A stretch of 64,000 bases of DNA, taken from Emydura subglobosa. Lineage: Eukaryota > Chordata > Testudines > Chelidae. Where the stretch lies: positions 13,489,049 through 13,553,048 of the forward strand of contig ML679956.1 of assembly GCA_007922225.1 (NCBI GenBank), given 5' to 3'. Made by a program: the position numbers and the translations under genes. Positions 46,775 to 58,308 of this stretch are shown here, one piece after another (the first letter of the stretch is position 1; each line of letters starts with the position of its first letter). The notes beneath the pieces were generated by a model that saw nothing but the letters and a program-made list of their open reading frames with translations, did no database searches and was not told where the DNA came from.

Positions 46775-48290
46775 TCATACATTTGTCCAGCTCTCTTTCA
46801 AAACCAATTAATTTGTTTGCTCCCACAATCCCTTTTGGGAGGCTGTTCTAGAACCTCGTTCTTCTGATGGTTAGAAATCTTCCTGTAATTTTTAGACTGA
46901 ATTTGTTCATGGCCAGTTTATGTCCATTTGTTCTTTTGCCAACGTTGCCCTTTAGCTTAAATAGCTCTTCTCCTTCCCTAGTATTTATAGAGAGCAATCA
47001 TATCCCCTTTCACCCTTCTTTTTCTAGGTTAAATAAGGCAAGTTCTTTGAGTCTCCTCTCCTCCATTTCCTAATTATTCTAGTAACTCTTCTCTGCACCT
47101 GTTCCAATCTGAATTCATCTTTCTTGAACATGGATGACCAGAACTGTACACAGTATTCCAAATGAGGTCTTATCAATGCCTCGTACAATGGCATTAATTC
47201 TTCTCTCTCTCTCTCTCTCTCTCCTGGAAATGCCTCGCCTGATACATCCTGGGATCTCATTTGCCTTTTTGCATAGCCACATCATGTTGGTAGCTCATAG
47301 ACATCCTGTGATCAACCCACACACCCAGGTCTATCCCCTCCTCTGTTTCTTCCAACTGATGAGCCCTCTCCTTTGTAACAAAAATTCTTCTTATTAGCCC
47401 CTAAGTGCATCACCTTGCACTTTGTACGATTGACTTTTATCCCATTTCTGCCCCTCCAGTCTTCAAGTTCATCTAGATCTTCCTGTATAATGTTCCCATT
47501 CTTCTCTGTATTGATGTTGCCTCCCAACTTTGTATCATCAGTAAATTTCATTAGCGAACTTCTACTTTTTGTGCCCAGGCCATTGATAAAAATATTGAAT
47601 GAGATTGGTACCAAGACTGATCCTTGAAGAACTCCACTAGTAATGTCCCTCCAGTCTGATAATTCACCTTTCAGGACAACCTGTTGCCTTCTCCCCTTTA
47701 TCCAATTCCTTATCCTCCTTACAATTCTTGTACTGATCCCCATCTTTCCTAATTTAACTAATAATTTCTCATGAGGTTTTATGTCAAATGCTTTACTGAA
47801 GTCCATGTATATTAGATCTACTGCATTTCCCTTATCTAAAAAAACCAGTTATTTTCTTAAAGAAGGAAGTCAGGTTAGTTTGGCATGAACTACCTTTGGT
47901 AAATCCATGTTGCATTACATCCCCATTACCATTTACCTCCGTGAATTTAGTTATTCTTTCCTTTACGTTTTATTCTAAAGCCTTAATTACTACTGAGGTC
48001 AGATTAACAAGTCTGTAATTGCCCAGATCTCTTCCCCCAGCCCTCTTTCTTAAATATAAGTATGGCATTAGCTATTCTCCAGTCATATGGTAATAGCCCT
48101 GAATAGAGAGATTTATTAAAAATCCTACCAGACTAGCAATCTCATGTGCCTGTTCTTTCAGTTTTCTAGGATAGAAATTATTCAGTCCCCCTGATTTGGG
48201 TGCAGTAAGCCCTTTATGATTTTCTTCCACCTCAGATGTAGTAATTTCCATTTCTGTACACTCATTTCCATCAGCCATCTTGCCTTCATA
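46775..48290 (-). pseudogene. CR1 ORF2 reverse-transcriptase remnant
   Basis: Minus-strand blocks in order. APKSGGLNNFYPRKLKEQAH and HEIASLVGFLINLSI at about 48.2 kb. MDFSKAFDIKPHEKLLVKLG from 47,806 (first catalytic block). SGVLQGSVLVPISFNIFING, then KFTDDTKLGGN, where FADD has become [34 protein letters not shown] and [16 protein letters not shown] at about 47.1 kb. A (CT)n expansion at 47,202-47,223 and several shifts break the frame. The C-terminal text continues to about 46.78 kb. Confidence 0.8.
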
Positions 48291-48464
48291 TCCATGTAGA
48301 GTGGAGTGTGTGTGTGTGGAATCTATTTTGAAATTCCTTACTATGTCTCAAAATAATTTTATTTTATTATTTTAACAAAAGGTTCTCATTTCCCTTATAT
48401 CCACTAGTTGCCATTAAATGGCAAGAGGCAAAGTCTATATCCTATATTGCAAACCTCCTTCCCA

Positions 48465-48612
48465 CTCTAAGGTCTTGAAATAATACTTTGCACTTCTGTA
48501 ATAACTTTCTAAATATTAATGGATTTAGCCTCATAACTGTCTGTGAGGCAGGTATTATTATCCCCATTTTACAGAAAAATAAACTGAGGCAAGGAGAGAT
48601 TAAGGCCAAGAT
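48465..48612 (-). mobile_element. MIR SINE fragment
   Basis: GGATTTAGCCTCATAACTGT, then TGAGGCAGGTATTATTATCC, CCCATTTTACAGA and AACTGAGGCAAGGAGAGATT are the complement of the MIR core and tail in correct order. MIR belongs to the amniote-wide CORE-SINE group. About 150 bp; old. Confidence 0.7.
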
Positions 48613-48735
48613 TTTTAAAAGTGACTGGTGATTGGTACCCAACCTGAGACACCTTAAAGGGATCTCATTTTCAGAAAGCACTGAGCATCTGCCCTCTGAA
48701 AATCAGGCTCCTTTTAAGAAGTCTCAAATTTGTCA
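48600..48735. repeat. Foldback repeat with GAGAC/TTTTCAGA arms
   Basis: The left arm GAGACACCTTAAAGGGATCT, CATTTTCAGAA pairs with CTCTGAAAATCAGGCTCC, TTTTAAGAAGTCTCA on the right, around GCACTGAGCATCTGCC. The outer arm AAGTGACTGGTGATTGG has lost its partner. It abuts the MIR fragment. Confidence 0.6.
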
Positions 48736-50356
48736 TAACTTTTGCAATATGGGTTGAAGTTCAGTCCCTAGATGAGTGCAGATGATTCAGCTCCAGTTAT
48801 AGTCTTGATACACTGATATTGTTGGGATGTCATGTCGTGTTCATGTGATGTTTTGTGGGTTGCGCAATTGTAGTTGGTTTCACTTTTTGTTTTGGATGGC
48901 TGTCATCAGGTTTTTTTTGATAGTTCTGGGTTTCTTGTATGATATCCAGATAGGTTTCCTGATTTTTTCCCTTCCTTTCCAGGTGTTTACTAAGCAGAGA
49001 CCTTTGTCTATACATGGCAGAAAATTCATCAAACTCCAACAATGCCATTTATTCTAATGTCAATATTGGCTTCTATGTCATCAATTTAAAAGCACTTCAT
49101 TAGCATATGGTGACATTCTTTGCTAGTCGGTGCTCTGTATCTTTTACACATAAAACAGATTAGCCAAATTCAGTGGCCACATTTAGTCCAACATGGACAT
49201 TTCTCCATAGTTGAACATTAATGCATCTGCTGTCTTCACTACATTGTTATAATTCTTTGTGAGGTCCTGTATAATTTGCTTTTTCATTTCATCTCTAGTT
49301 TAAATGATTCTTTAAAAACTAGGGGAATTCACACAGAAAAATTGTGGTCAACATTAACTAAAGTTGCTAAGTTCTACCCTAATAACATTGTCCTAAAATG
49401 TTGAAAAGCTAAAAAATAAACAGTTAAGGTCTACAACTTCTCTTTCTCTACCTACATCAATATAAAACATTTTAATTCTTAGCTATTTTTGTCCTCCTTC
49501 CATGACACATTAACAGTCAAGGCTTCATCAACCACCATGCTGCCTTAAATCCAACATATTTTTTGGATTTCTTAGAAAACACATAATACCTTTTAACATA
49601 AGTATCATTATTTATGTGTCAGAGTTAAGGCTACACCATAGTCTATGAAGCCTTGGGCTTCATGAAACAATGGGCTGTGGTAGGAGGATCCAATTGTAGA
49701 TAGAGGGAAAGAGGAGAAAAAAATAAAAGTAAATGCTCAGTAACTCAACACCTACACACGATGCAGTATTTCAATACCACAGCAAAATAATGGATAATGG
49801 GTGAAGTCATTACAGTTTATCTCGTAAATAAACTGCAACACTACCTTTGTAATCAGTGTGGACCACCTGTTGTGCCAATAAAAGTCTGCATAATTAAAAA
49901 TAATTTTAAAAGATATGCTGCATATTACACTCAAAAAAATCCATATAAATGAGAATGAGCCTTGAGTTGATCTTGAAACTGGAGCAGTAAAGGATGGAAC
50001 ACATGACCAATAAATTCTGGGGCAATATTGGGACTTTCTTCAGTTGTGATCTCAATGAAAATGGGAGGTAATGAAAAGCCACCGGGGGAGAGACAATTAG
50101 AGAGGGAACAAAATTAACAAAACACTATACAATTTCCTATATAAATTCTGGAAATGGGAGGTTGCATAGAACATTATTGCTATCTACGTTTCTGAGGAAA
50201 GAAAGTTTTATTTAAGGGCTTCATGTTCTCTTCCAAGGTTTTTTAGACAAGGCCTTTCTAAGTTTCTCAATTCAAAATGTACCCCTTCTCTAGCCCCGCT
50301 ATTTAGAAAATGGATTCTCTCCTGTGTCAAGATCTGGTTTGTCACCATTAGGGAAT
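48736..50356. other. No gene recognised
   Basis: AT-rich unassigned DNA. No repeat ends or motifs stand out. Confidence 0.45.
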
Positions 50357-50518
50357 AAAACACCTGTGGCTGGTCAGTGTCAGCAGCTGACTGAGACTTT
50401 CAGCGCTCAGATTGTGGGTCTATAAAATTGCAGTGTAGATGCTCGGGCTCAAGCTAGAGCCTGGGCCCTGGGACCCTTCCAGGTGTTTTGTTGCGATGTA
50501 GACATACCCTCAGAGACC
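50357..50518. mobile_element. Right-hand portion of a GTAGACATACC-ended MITE
   Basis: It ends GATGTAGACATACC, the same tip as the foldback at 24,259-24,575. Inside, GCAGTGTAGATGCTCGGGCTC and AGCCTGGGCCCTGGGACCC form part of a palindrome. The left end lacks a matching GGTATGTCTAC tip, so the copy is left-truncated. Confidence 0.55.
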
Positions 50519-51049
50519 ACATACCAGCTGTGATATGACAAAGCTAATGAAAAGACATACACTAGCAGCAAAATTTCAGAGTGAAGCTGTGCTCATCCCT
50601 ACCCATCACGCACCCTAAAATGCACCCTTCCTCCCCTTCAATGACTCCTTGATAGGAGGAGAGGAGTTGGTTGAAATGTGGAGTTTGCTCCTTTAGCTTC
50701 ACATCAGCTGATAATTCACCTGCTAGGGGAAATCTTAACTAGATGGCTGTCGCCTGGTCGCACCATTTAAGCAGCCAGAACTAGGACACAGAAACTAACC
50801 CTAACTTTTCTTATTTAAATATGCTGCTTTTACATGTTCATTTGTTAATTGTTTTCCTGATTCCCATTGAATCACTGGGCCAGTGCTCAACACTAGGTAC
50901 TCTCCAAGATGTGCACCTGGTTCCAAGATGGCATTCACACCATTCATTGGCCATCCCATCTCAGCCAATTAATGATGGCCAACAGCAGAAATTCTTTAAT
51001 TTATTTTAAAATAATTTTTCTTTTGATGGCTTTGCAGCTTTCTTTTCAG
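50519..51049. other. No gene recognised
   Basis: Unassigned DNA between a MITE and the Penelope fragment. Confidence 0.4.
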
Positions 51050-51169
51050 AAGGAAGAGGAAAACACCACTGGCCATCACCTACAGCCCCCAGCTAAAATC
51101 TCTCCAACACATCATTAAGGATCTACAACCTATCCTAGCAGATGATCCCTCACTCACTCAAGCCGTGGG

Positions 51170-51691
51170 AGGCAGGCCCCCAACCTGAAGCAGTCCCCCA
51201 ACCTGAAGCAAATACTCACCAGCAACTGTACACCATACAAGAACACTAACCCAGGAACCTATCCCTGCAACAAACCCCGTTGCCAGCTCTGCCCACACAT
51301 CGACTCTACTGACACCATCACAGGTCCTAACCACATCAGCCACACCATAAGGAGCTCATTCACCTGCACATCTACTAATGTAATATATGCCATCATGTGC
51401 CAGCAATGCCCTTCTGCCATGTACATTGGCCAAACCAGACTGTCACTACGCAAAAGAATGAATGGACACAAATCAGACATAAAAAATAGTAACATCCATA
51501 AACCAGTCAGAGAGCACTTCAATCTCCCAGGACACTCTGTCGCTGACTTGAAAGTTGCCAAACTTCTACAAAAAAACTTCAAAAATAGACTTCAGCGAGA
51601 AACTGTAGAGCTGGAACTCATATGCAAACTTGACACAATCAAACTGAGTCTGAATAGGGACTTGGAATGGTTATCTCATTACAAGAAGTAA
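51170..51691 (+). pseudogene. Penelope-like GIY-YIG endonuclease C-terminal part
   Basis: This domain nicks DNA so that the element's reverse transcriptase can prime. The frame is open from about 51,170. It starts with a small tandem duplication (PNLKQSPNLKQ), followed by a Cys cluster NKPRCQLC and SFTCTSTNVIYAIMCQQC. Then comes the GIY-YIG core AMYIGQTRLSLRKRMNGHK, in which the YIG and the following Arg and His are present; the usual first GIY triad appears as VIYAI. Downstream are HSVADLKVAKL and LICKLDTIKLSLNRDLEWL. The reverse transcriptase that normally precedes it is absent. The surviving frame has no stop for 170 codons. Confidence 0.75.
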
Positions 51692-51849
51692 TTGTCACTG
51701 TTCACACATTCTCACCTTCTAATCAACGGTTGTGAATAGGCCTCATCTAGTCTAACTGAATGGACTTTGCTAACACCTATCCTCCCCATTGTTGTTCCTT
51801 ACCCTCGAATGTATATATATACCCCCTATCTGATTTCTATTTCTTGCAT

Positions 51850-51885
51850 CTGACGAAGTGGGTTGCAGCCCACGAAAGCTTATGC
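51850..51885 (+). ncRNA. Hammerhead-like ribozyme core in the Penelope element
   Basis: CTGACGA (51,850-51,856), then after one extra A a stem GTGGGT/GCCCAC (51,858-51,863 with 51,868-51,873) closed by TGCA, then GAAA (51,874-51,877), then GC-TTAT-GC, which can form a 2-bp stem III. CUGANGA...GAAA with stem II is the hammerhead core, and Penelope-like elements are known to carry minimal hammerheads. The extra A, the unclear stem I and the lack of a clear UH cleavage site in this copy make activity doubtful. Confidence 0.4.
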
Positions 51886-51975
51886 CTGCAGAAATTGAAT
51901 GTGTTAGTCTTTAAAGTGCTACAGGACTCTCGTTGTTTTTGTTGTATACAGACTAACATGGCTACCCCTCTAGAA

Positions 51976-52639
51976 TTTTTATATTTAAAATTGTTCAGAC
52001 CACTGGTTTCTCTAACCACTGCCAAGTAAAATATGTGCTGACTTGCTTTGTGCCTCCTCCAACCAGTGACTTCATGTTTCCTGTCTCTGGACCAGTTTCT
52101 GAAAATCTTTACTCATCTCCTACTCTGTCCTGGCTCAGGTAGAATGCTCATTGAATACAACGGGAAATCAGTCTTGAATACAGTGGGAAATTAGCCTGCA
52201 TAAGAATAGAATAAAAGCTGATTAAAGCCTTTAGGATTTAGCAAATGAAGTACATGGTGGGTTTGGGGATATTTTTCCTAACTCCTGTGGACTATTCGTA
52301 ATCATCACCATTTTATTTTAAAGGTTTGGTTTTACATCCACATCTTCATATAGATAGAAAATCATGTCAATACCTTCTTCTTTCCAAGCCTTCTCTTCAG
52401 TTACAGCCTGCCCCATCAGAAAGATGAGGGGGAAAGGAAATACATGATAAATTAAGGCTTTTACGACATTTATTTTCATACCAATCATGCACTATTAGGA
52501 ATACTGTCACAAGTGAAGATAATTTTTATAAATACCCAGGCCTTCAGGAACTACTTGCTGTGTGTGCAAAGCATATACTTTTCTTTTTTCAGATAGAGAT
52601 TTATAGCACTTATTTTATTTTTTGATTTTTTTTATTATA
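51976..52639. other. No gene recognised
   Basis: Unassigned DNA downstream of the Penelope fragment. Confidence 0.4.
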
Positions 52640-52930
52640 TGTGTTTTTTAAACCATCACAAATGAATTTTCGTGGATTGTATTTTCAGAAGAATATTTCT
52701 CAAATTTGTCCTTTGTGCAGCAGCTGCTGTTTCCAAGCTGTCATTTGTGTTGCTATGGCTGTGCATATGCACCGCCAGCAGGTGATTGGTTAGTTCATCG
52801 TGCTCATGTTATTTGTTGAGGTGTTTCTACGGTGAGTCATGCAATTTGATTTGATTGGCGGATTAAAGAGAAGTAGTGTGTATTTCTATTGTACATCTCC
52901 CTTTTCCCCCTATACTTCACAGATAATGAA
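52640..52930. promoter_or_regulatory. Candidate conserved noncoding block
   Basis: No repeat decay is apparent, and many recognisable binding-site-like words lie close together: GTTGCTATGG (half of an RFX X-box), CAGCAGGTGATTGG (E-box plus CCAAT in reverse), TGAGTCATGC (AP-1-like) and GATTTGATTGGCGGATTA (PBX/homeodomain-like). It has no coding frame. Function is inferred from motif clustering alone. Confidence 0.3.
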
Positions 52931-53089
52931 CCATGACAGGTATCAGTGTTGTTAGTGATGACAGAACTCAGGACTTTTAGCACAAAATGCACATGACTCT
53001 ATTTTGGAGCAACAGGCAAACTCCTTCAGCTATGAGAAAGCAAGTTGTCATAATTGGTGAGACTTGCCACTGGAGCACAATTCCATGTG

Positions 53090-53600
53090 CTTCTGAAGGG
53101 GTTGGCTCACCGCTGGCGCTTCCCCCTGGCCAGGCATGACATGGCAGCTCTCTGTCTGCTGGGGTTTCCTGCCTGTAGCTGCCTCTTCCTGTGACTTAGC
53201 CCTCAGGCCAGGTCGCTTCAAAGTCTGATAAAAAAGTAAGGGGAGTTATGTAAATAAGCAGCGGTAGTAAGAAAGGTAGGAATGGCTCCCTCTCAAGGTA
53301 CGGCAGGATCTGGTCCTCCCTTCCCTCGGGGGGAGACCTTCAGATAGTGGTTGCCTGGGAAATTCCTGCCGTCCCTCAGCCCTTTTCTCAGGAGCTGAGG
53401 GTTGAATATGCTGCTTTGTTCTCTTCCATGGTGCACCCACAAGTGAACTGTTCTGCTCCCCTTTTATCTCCTCCTCCAGCCTGTGCATGTCTTGCAGGTG
53501 TGGCAGGGCGAAGCTGGCTGAGCTTAAAGCAGTTCTTTAACCCCCTGTTGTACAGTGCTAAACTAGCATATTACTCCTATAAGGAGATGTAGTTCAGCTG
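53090..53600. repeat. GC-rich block, probably an interspersed repeat
   Basis: A sharp GC-rich island containing GGGGTTGGCTCACCGCTGGC and CCCCTGGCCAGGCATGAC at the left. On the minus strand GAGATAAAAGGGGAGCAG looks TATA-like. The texture resembles the C-rich elements at 4545 and 29,465, or an LTR, but neither inverted ends nor a duplication were found. Confidence 0.3.
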
Positions 53601-53639
53601 GAGAATCCAGCCCAGAGGGGGAAATAAGGGCATGAAACA

Positions 53640-53835
53640 ACCAAACTACAACTCCAATGAAGCATCATGACAGCATTTCTGAATTGAAATTTTGAGTTTT
53701 CATCCAAAAATGTCCAGTTTGTCGGTGTTAATTTTTCAATGAAAACTTGAAATTTTTCAGATAGCACACATACACACACATACATAATTTAGTCAAAAAC
53801 CCAAATTTCTAGTTTCAACTAAATATTTTCAACTA
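53640..53835. repeat. AT-rich interspersed repeat related to 39,925-40,325
   Basis: TTTTCAATGAAAACTTG, AAATTTTTCAG and CAAATTTCTAGTTTC words match the composition and word order of the copy at 40 kb. A short (CA)n-like interruption lies at about 53.76-53.78 kb. It is non-coding. Confidence 0.4.
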
Positions 53836-53839
53836 GTTC

Positions 53840-54205
53840 TAGCAGGAACCTAATTTACAGACTGCTAGCATGTGGCACTCATTGCCACAGGATAACACTG
53901 AAGTCAAGAGTATAGCAGGAGTCCAAAAGGGATTAGACACTTACACAGAAAGTGAGATTATTCAGAGTTGTAATAGTTAATGCTAAAAACCAACTGTACA
54001 TTTTGGAAGGGATATAAACCCTCCTGCTTCAGAACTTAAGCTAAACTCTAACTATTGGGGATCAGGAGGAAAATTTATCTAAGGGAAGATATCTCATAAT
54101 ATCCTACTGCAGGGTTGCTTGCAGCTTCCTCATTAACATATGGTACTGGCCACAGTTGGATTAGATGGTGGATGGATTTGATCTAGTCTGGCAATTCCTA
54201 TGTTC
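53840..54205 (+). mobile_element. CR1-type LINE 3' end
   Basis: Starts in the end of ORF2 (CACTCATTGCCACAGGATAA, AGCAGGAGTCCAAAAGGGAT) and continues through GGGATATAAACCCTCCTG, CTAACTATTGGGGATCAGG, GGTACTGGCCACAGTTGG and GATCTAGTCTGGCAATTCCT. This is the full order of the tail also found at 22,730-22,915. The coding part is too short and too broken to call a gene. Confidence 0.65.
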
Positions 54206-57200
54206 CTATAATTGTTCTTTGCCAACTGCCATTGGGTATATAGAGCAGCTCTGTATATCTTTCTGCATCTGGCAAATGAGTCTCTGGGTCAGTAATCCCA
54301 GTAAGAAGCCTGCTTATGTGTGGACAGGGCCCTATTACATGAGAGTGAAGAATATTTGTGTCATTAATAATAAGGGGAAAACATATATTATTTTAAATAG
54401 TCACTATTCATCAGCTGTGTGGGAAAACGTATAACAAATCATTACAATGAGGCACTGTCTAGTAAAGATGGAAGGGATAAGAATCCCTGTGAACTTTTAA
54501 TCAGAGATATAAAGAACATGTTATTAATACAATATAATTGTTTCACTAAATATTTAAAATTTACTTTGTATACTAAATTTTGGTTTTAACAAATATATTT
54601 CCTCTTTATAAATTTGTAACACTTCTGTGAGATTTGTACATAATACAGCATAAACTGTCTCAACAAAAATAATTTTGTCTTCATCTTATTGATGATAAAT
54701 AAGAAAAAGGAAAATAAGGAAAAGTTGGTCAAGATACATTCATGTCTTTCATTACAATTTATAGATTCATCATTAAGATAAACAATTCAATTATAAATAC
54801 AACACTTCTTATAAAAACATCTCATTTCCTTTACATATTATTTCATTTAAATATTTTTCTAATTACAATAGTTAAATTCTTGTAGGAAAACATACTTGTT
54901 ACCAATTCTATTTATATTTTCAATGTCATTTCATAACAATTCAGCTCTTTTAAAAAAAAATTAATGTATATTTTGCAGACTTTTAGCAGATCTCAGGAAA
55001 CGTCGTTGTTACTTTTCAAATTACATTACAGCACTGTGCCAATTTTTGGAGAAAGAGCTGATACAGGAGCGGAAGTTGAACATCCATCAATTCTATTAAC
55101 TCCATATATTACTAGAAGATGGACTAGAGACAGTAAATATTTTACAGTAAAACAAAGAGCCAGATCTTGAGTTCATGTAACTCAATGTTTGATTTACAAC
55201 CCCTGAGTATCTAGCTGAAAATGTCTGTAGTTCCTAGGAGTCTTTCTTTTGTCTTACCTTTGTCGTATTCTAGAAATGGTTGCCAGATCTGTAAGAAACT
55301 ACTATTCCCTCTCTGCCATTCATCTCATTAACATCACCCACACAATGCTGCATTTATCCTTTTTAAAACCTTTTCTTTATTATTTACAATTTTGAAAATC
55401 GTGACCTGTGATTGTGAGGGATTCTTGCATACTGGTGCAAGACCAGGAAGGCTCCTTGCTGTCCCTCTCCACCTGCCCATGCATCCATGCAAAGCCCAGG
55501 CACACTTTGGTCCTTAATAAACTTATGGTTATCTTTATAGGAAATGCAATAATACGCCCACAGATTCCACTGGCAATTCATTTTGAGCAGCTGTTTTGAG
55601 ATATGTCACATTTGTACATCTCCACATCATTAAGCTGCATATGGAAAATAAGTACTTTAAATACTTGCTGGACAGTATCTGACACTGACCAATATTAGCT
55701 GAGCAGGTGTTCTAGTACTATTAAAAACAAATGAGTAAAAGACTGTAGGCCACATACTTATATGGTATAGATAAATGGGAATCAACAGAGCTAAGCTGAG
55801 TATGCCAGCTGAGGATCTGACCATATATTTATATGTTTATTAGGGATATGGTGATTATTCTATTCATATTAAATTCACATACAAGTCATAGGAGCTATGT
55901 CAATTTACACCAGCTGAGGATATTGCCCATTGTCATATATTCTAGATTAAAAGCACTTGGAATCATGTAGCAATACTGCATAGTACTATTTGCCGGAAGT
56001 AAGTACATAATACTTTTTAAAATTAGTGCATACCTTAACATAGATTTCTATGAAATAATTGCTGCAAATCTCCAATGTATTATCATTGTGCAATAAAACT
56101 GATTTCAAAGCTTAATAGAATGTTACATGATTTTGCACAATACTGTTCTCTCTTTTAAATTATTCATATTGGTTATGTGACAAATACTAATAGCCACTAT
56201 TTGGTATTCAGGAGAATAACAAAAAATGACTATATGTCACATCCTTCTACTATATAATATTAATAAAATGGATGAGATGTAAAATGATCTTCATGATGGA
56301 TGGATATCTGGAGTGTGTTTAAATGTGCTACAATATCAGCAGAGGAAACTTAATTGGCAGTTATGTGGGGGAGGTTGCAATGAACTTCAATCCTAACCGT
56401 TAACCCTCTCCTGTTCCATTTAAAATAATATGCAGGTTACATACTTATACACACCCCTCTTCATCTTTGGTATGTGCTCGTGAACCAAGACTGTCAACTG
56501 TGTTCAAACTTCAGGTGGTTTTGTGCTCTGATTATAGATTCACAAATTGAGACCACCCAATAAGGTTTCACTTGTGTCCTCAAAGTAAGTTACTTCTAAC
56601 ATTGGTCTCCAGAGGCAAAAAGCTGGAATGTTAACATACTTTGCTACCCAGTTTCTATTCAACATCACACTGTGAAACAAACCTTAAATAGGCCTAATTC
56701 ATATTGATAGTATGGACTCCAGGAAGGATTTATTTTCCTATTGTCTATTCCCATTGATGCAAGGGTATTTACATGTGATAATGGACATTAGTCATGTAAA
56801 TCCCTGGTTTATCAATGGGAGAATGGACCCTGAAAATTGTTAAATCTGATTTTCCAGAAGATTAGAAACTATCCACACTTGATCACATACTGCTACCCAG
56901 AATGCATTTTTTAAAAAGGGTTATTCTGATTATTCAAGTGTGATGGCCTGGATATATTCAGTTATGCAGATCAATGCAGGAAGAGTCAAATATCCTCTAT
57001 TCCCTGATAATTTCCACTGGAATAACCAGTTAATAATTTCCAAAGCAATGTAACCATTTTCTTATCTTCCATTTTAATTGCATCATCACACAAGTTACCA
57101 CTCAGATGCACAAATAATGGTTCAATTTGGAATCCATGTCTAGTTTCCTTTTGTGGTTTAATCTTCTTCAGTTCCCCAAACAAATCACCAACTGATTTTC

Positions 57201-57538
57201 TATGCTAGAACAAGTGGATCATATTCAATTAAGCAAACAAGCACAGTAGGTCAACCTACTAAAGAATAACTGTTCCAATTTTATTTTCCAAGCCAACTCA
57301 TTTTAATGGGACTGACACGTACCTTTCATCTAGGTGTCATGGGAAAATGCTGTTTGTGTATCTCTCTCTCTCTCTCTTTTTAAGCCATTCATTGTACCCT
57401 GTCCTTCTCATGGCAATCTATTACTCTAGCAATTATATAGCATTCCTTCTGATCTTCCCTGGTTTATATATTATTCTCAATGTAAAGGGCAGCAGCAGCC
57501 ACAATAAATTGTATAATCTCAAGAAACTCTTTCTTCAA
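54206..57538. other. No gene recognised
   Basis: Long AT-rich unassigned stretch (54.5-55.0 kb is especially AT-rich). Open frames are short. (TC)n at 57,361-57,377 lies in the next unit's flank. I see no LINE, LTR or inverted-repeat structure. Confidence 0.45.
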
Positions 57539-57543
57539 TAATG

Positions 57544-58120
57544 TGTCAGGAGCACCATTTTCACAGATGTATGAAAGGAGATATTAAGTGGTCTTACAAT
57601 ATATCTATTCTGTTCTGGAACACTTTGTTCCTGCAAAGTCCTGTGAGAAGATATTCCATTTTACTTTTGTTGTGCTGTCAAGAGTAGTGTAACTGTGCCA
57701 TCTGACATTCCTCTCCATCAGTGCTCCCTTCAAAAGTATTTACCTGGGACTTCAGCTGATCAAACATGTGCCGTATTAAGGTCTGTGTTGGAACTGAAAT
57801 ATAGTGCTTTCGGGGGGGGGGGGGGGGGGGGGGGTGTTGTCGTCGTTGGTCTTGCTGCTTGTAGGCTAGAGGGCTCTATAGAAATGTCTGTGCAAGCAGA
57901 GTCAGCAGACAATGTGAGTCTGAAAAGAGGCAGGGTAAAGCAAGGTGGGGCGAGTTGTGCCTCTCTGTCTTAAAAAGCAGCCTGCTTCCTTTCTCTCTCT
58001 GTTTTTGGGTCCCTGTGTGTTCTGAATTCTAAGAAATAAAGTTGTGTTACATTGCAACACTCCAGAAAGAGTATTTATATTTTTATCTCATTTCTCTGTG
58101 TGTACACTGTGAGCATGACA
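57544..58120 (+). mobile_element. Probable solo LTR, 577 bp
   Basis: It begins TGTCA and ends TGACA, the inverted TG...CA termini of an LTR. The flanks TAATG (57,539-57,543) and AAATG (58,121-58,125) agree at 4 of 5 bases, as an aged 5-base target duplication. Inside, CTTAAAAAGCAGCC is TATA-like, AATAAA lies at about 58,034-58,039 and is followed by GTTGTGTTACATTGCAAC. No internal retroviral region is present, so recombination between two LTRs is likely. Confidence 0.55.
57812..57834. repeat. (G)23 tract inside the LTR
   Basis: 23 uninterrupted G bases, strand-asymmetric and flanked by TTTC and TGTTGTCGTCG. Such a run can form G-quadruplexes and is often mis-sized in assemblies. Confidence 0.8.
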
Positions 58121-58240
58121 AAATGTAGCATCAAAAGCCACAAATGGGAATTGTATCTGATCTAATTTGACCTTTTATTTCTGCTATAGAAGAAAGTCTG
58201 AAGCTATCTTGACTGGAAGGATTGGTGGCAGATATTAGGA

Positions 58241-58308
58241 GTGAAATCTTGGCCCCACTGAACTCAAAGGGAGTTTTGCCCTTTACTTCAATGCAGCCAG
58301 GATTTCAC
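58241..58308. repeat. Small foldback repeat (GTGAAATC...GATTTCAC arms)
   Basis: GTGAAATCTTGGCCCCACTG pairs with CAGCCAGGATTTCAC around GGGAGTTTTGCCC. Same family as 32,181-32,258. Confidence 0.65.

Larger units (their letters stand above)
45405..48300 (-). mobile_element. CR1-family LINE, minus strand, interrupted by about 700 bp
   Basis: The 3' end is at the left: GAAGGGACCATCTGGTCTGG and CCTGTATATCACAGGCC form the complement of a CR1 3' tail. The 3' untranslated part continues at 46.23-46.77 kb (AAGTGACCCGCACCC, TCTGACCTGGGGAAAATTCC, CAGTTAGACCCTGAGCACGT), then the ORF2 remnant to about 48.29 kb. A foreign 698-bp block at 45,529-46,226 splits the tail. The element is 5'-truncated. Confidence 0.7.
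51050..51975 (+). mobile_element. Penelope-like retroelement, 3' portion
   Basis: It contains the C-terminal GIY-YIG endonuclease of a Penelope-like element (51,170-51,691), a short 3' untranslated part with a CTATATATAC-like stretch, the hammerhead-like motif at 51,850 and the family end CAGACTAACATGGCTACCCC. The upstream reverse-transcriptase domain is missing, so the copy is 5'-truncated. Weak coding similarity reaches back to about 51.05 kb through stops and frame changes. Penelope-like elements are known in many reptiles. Confidence 0.75.
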
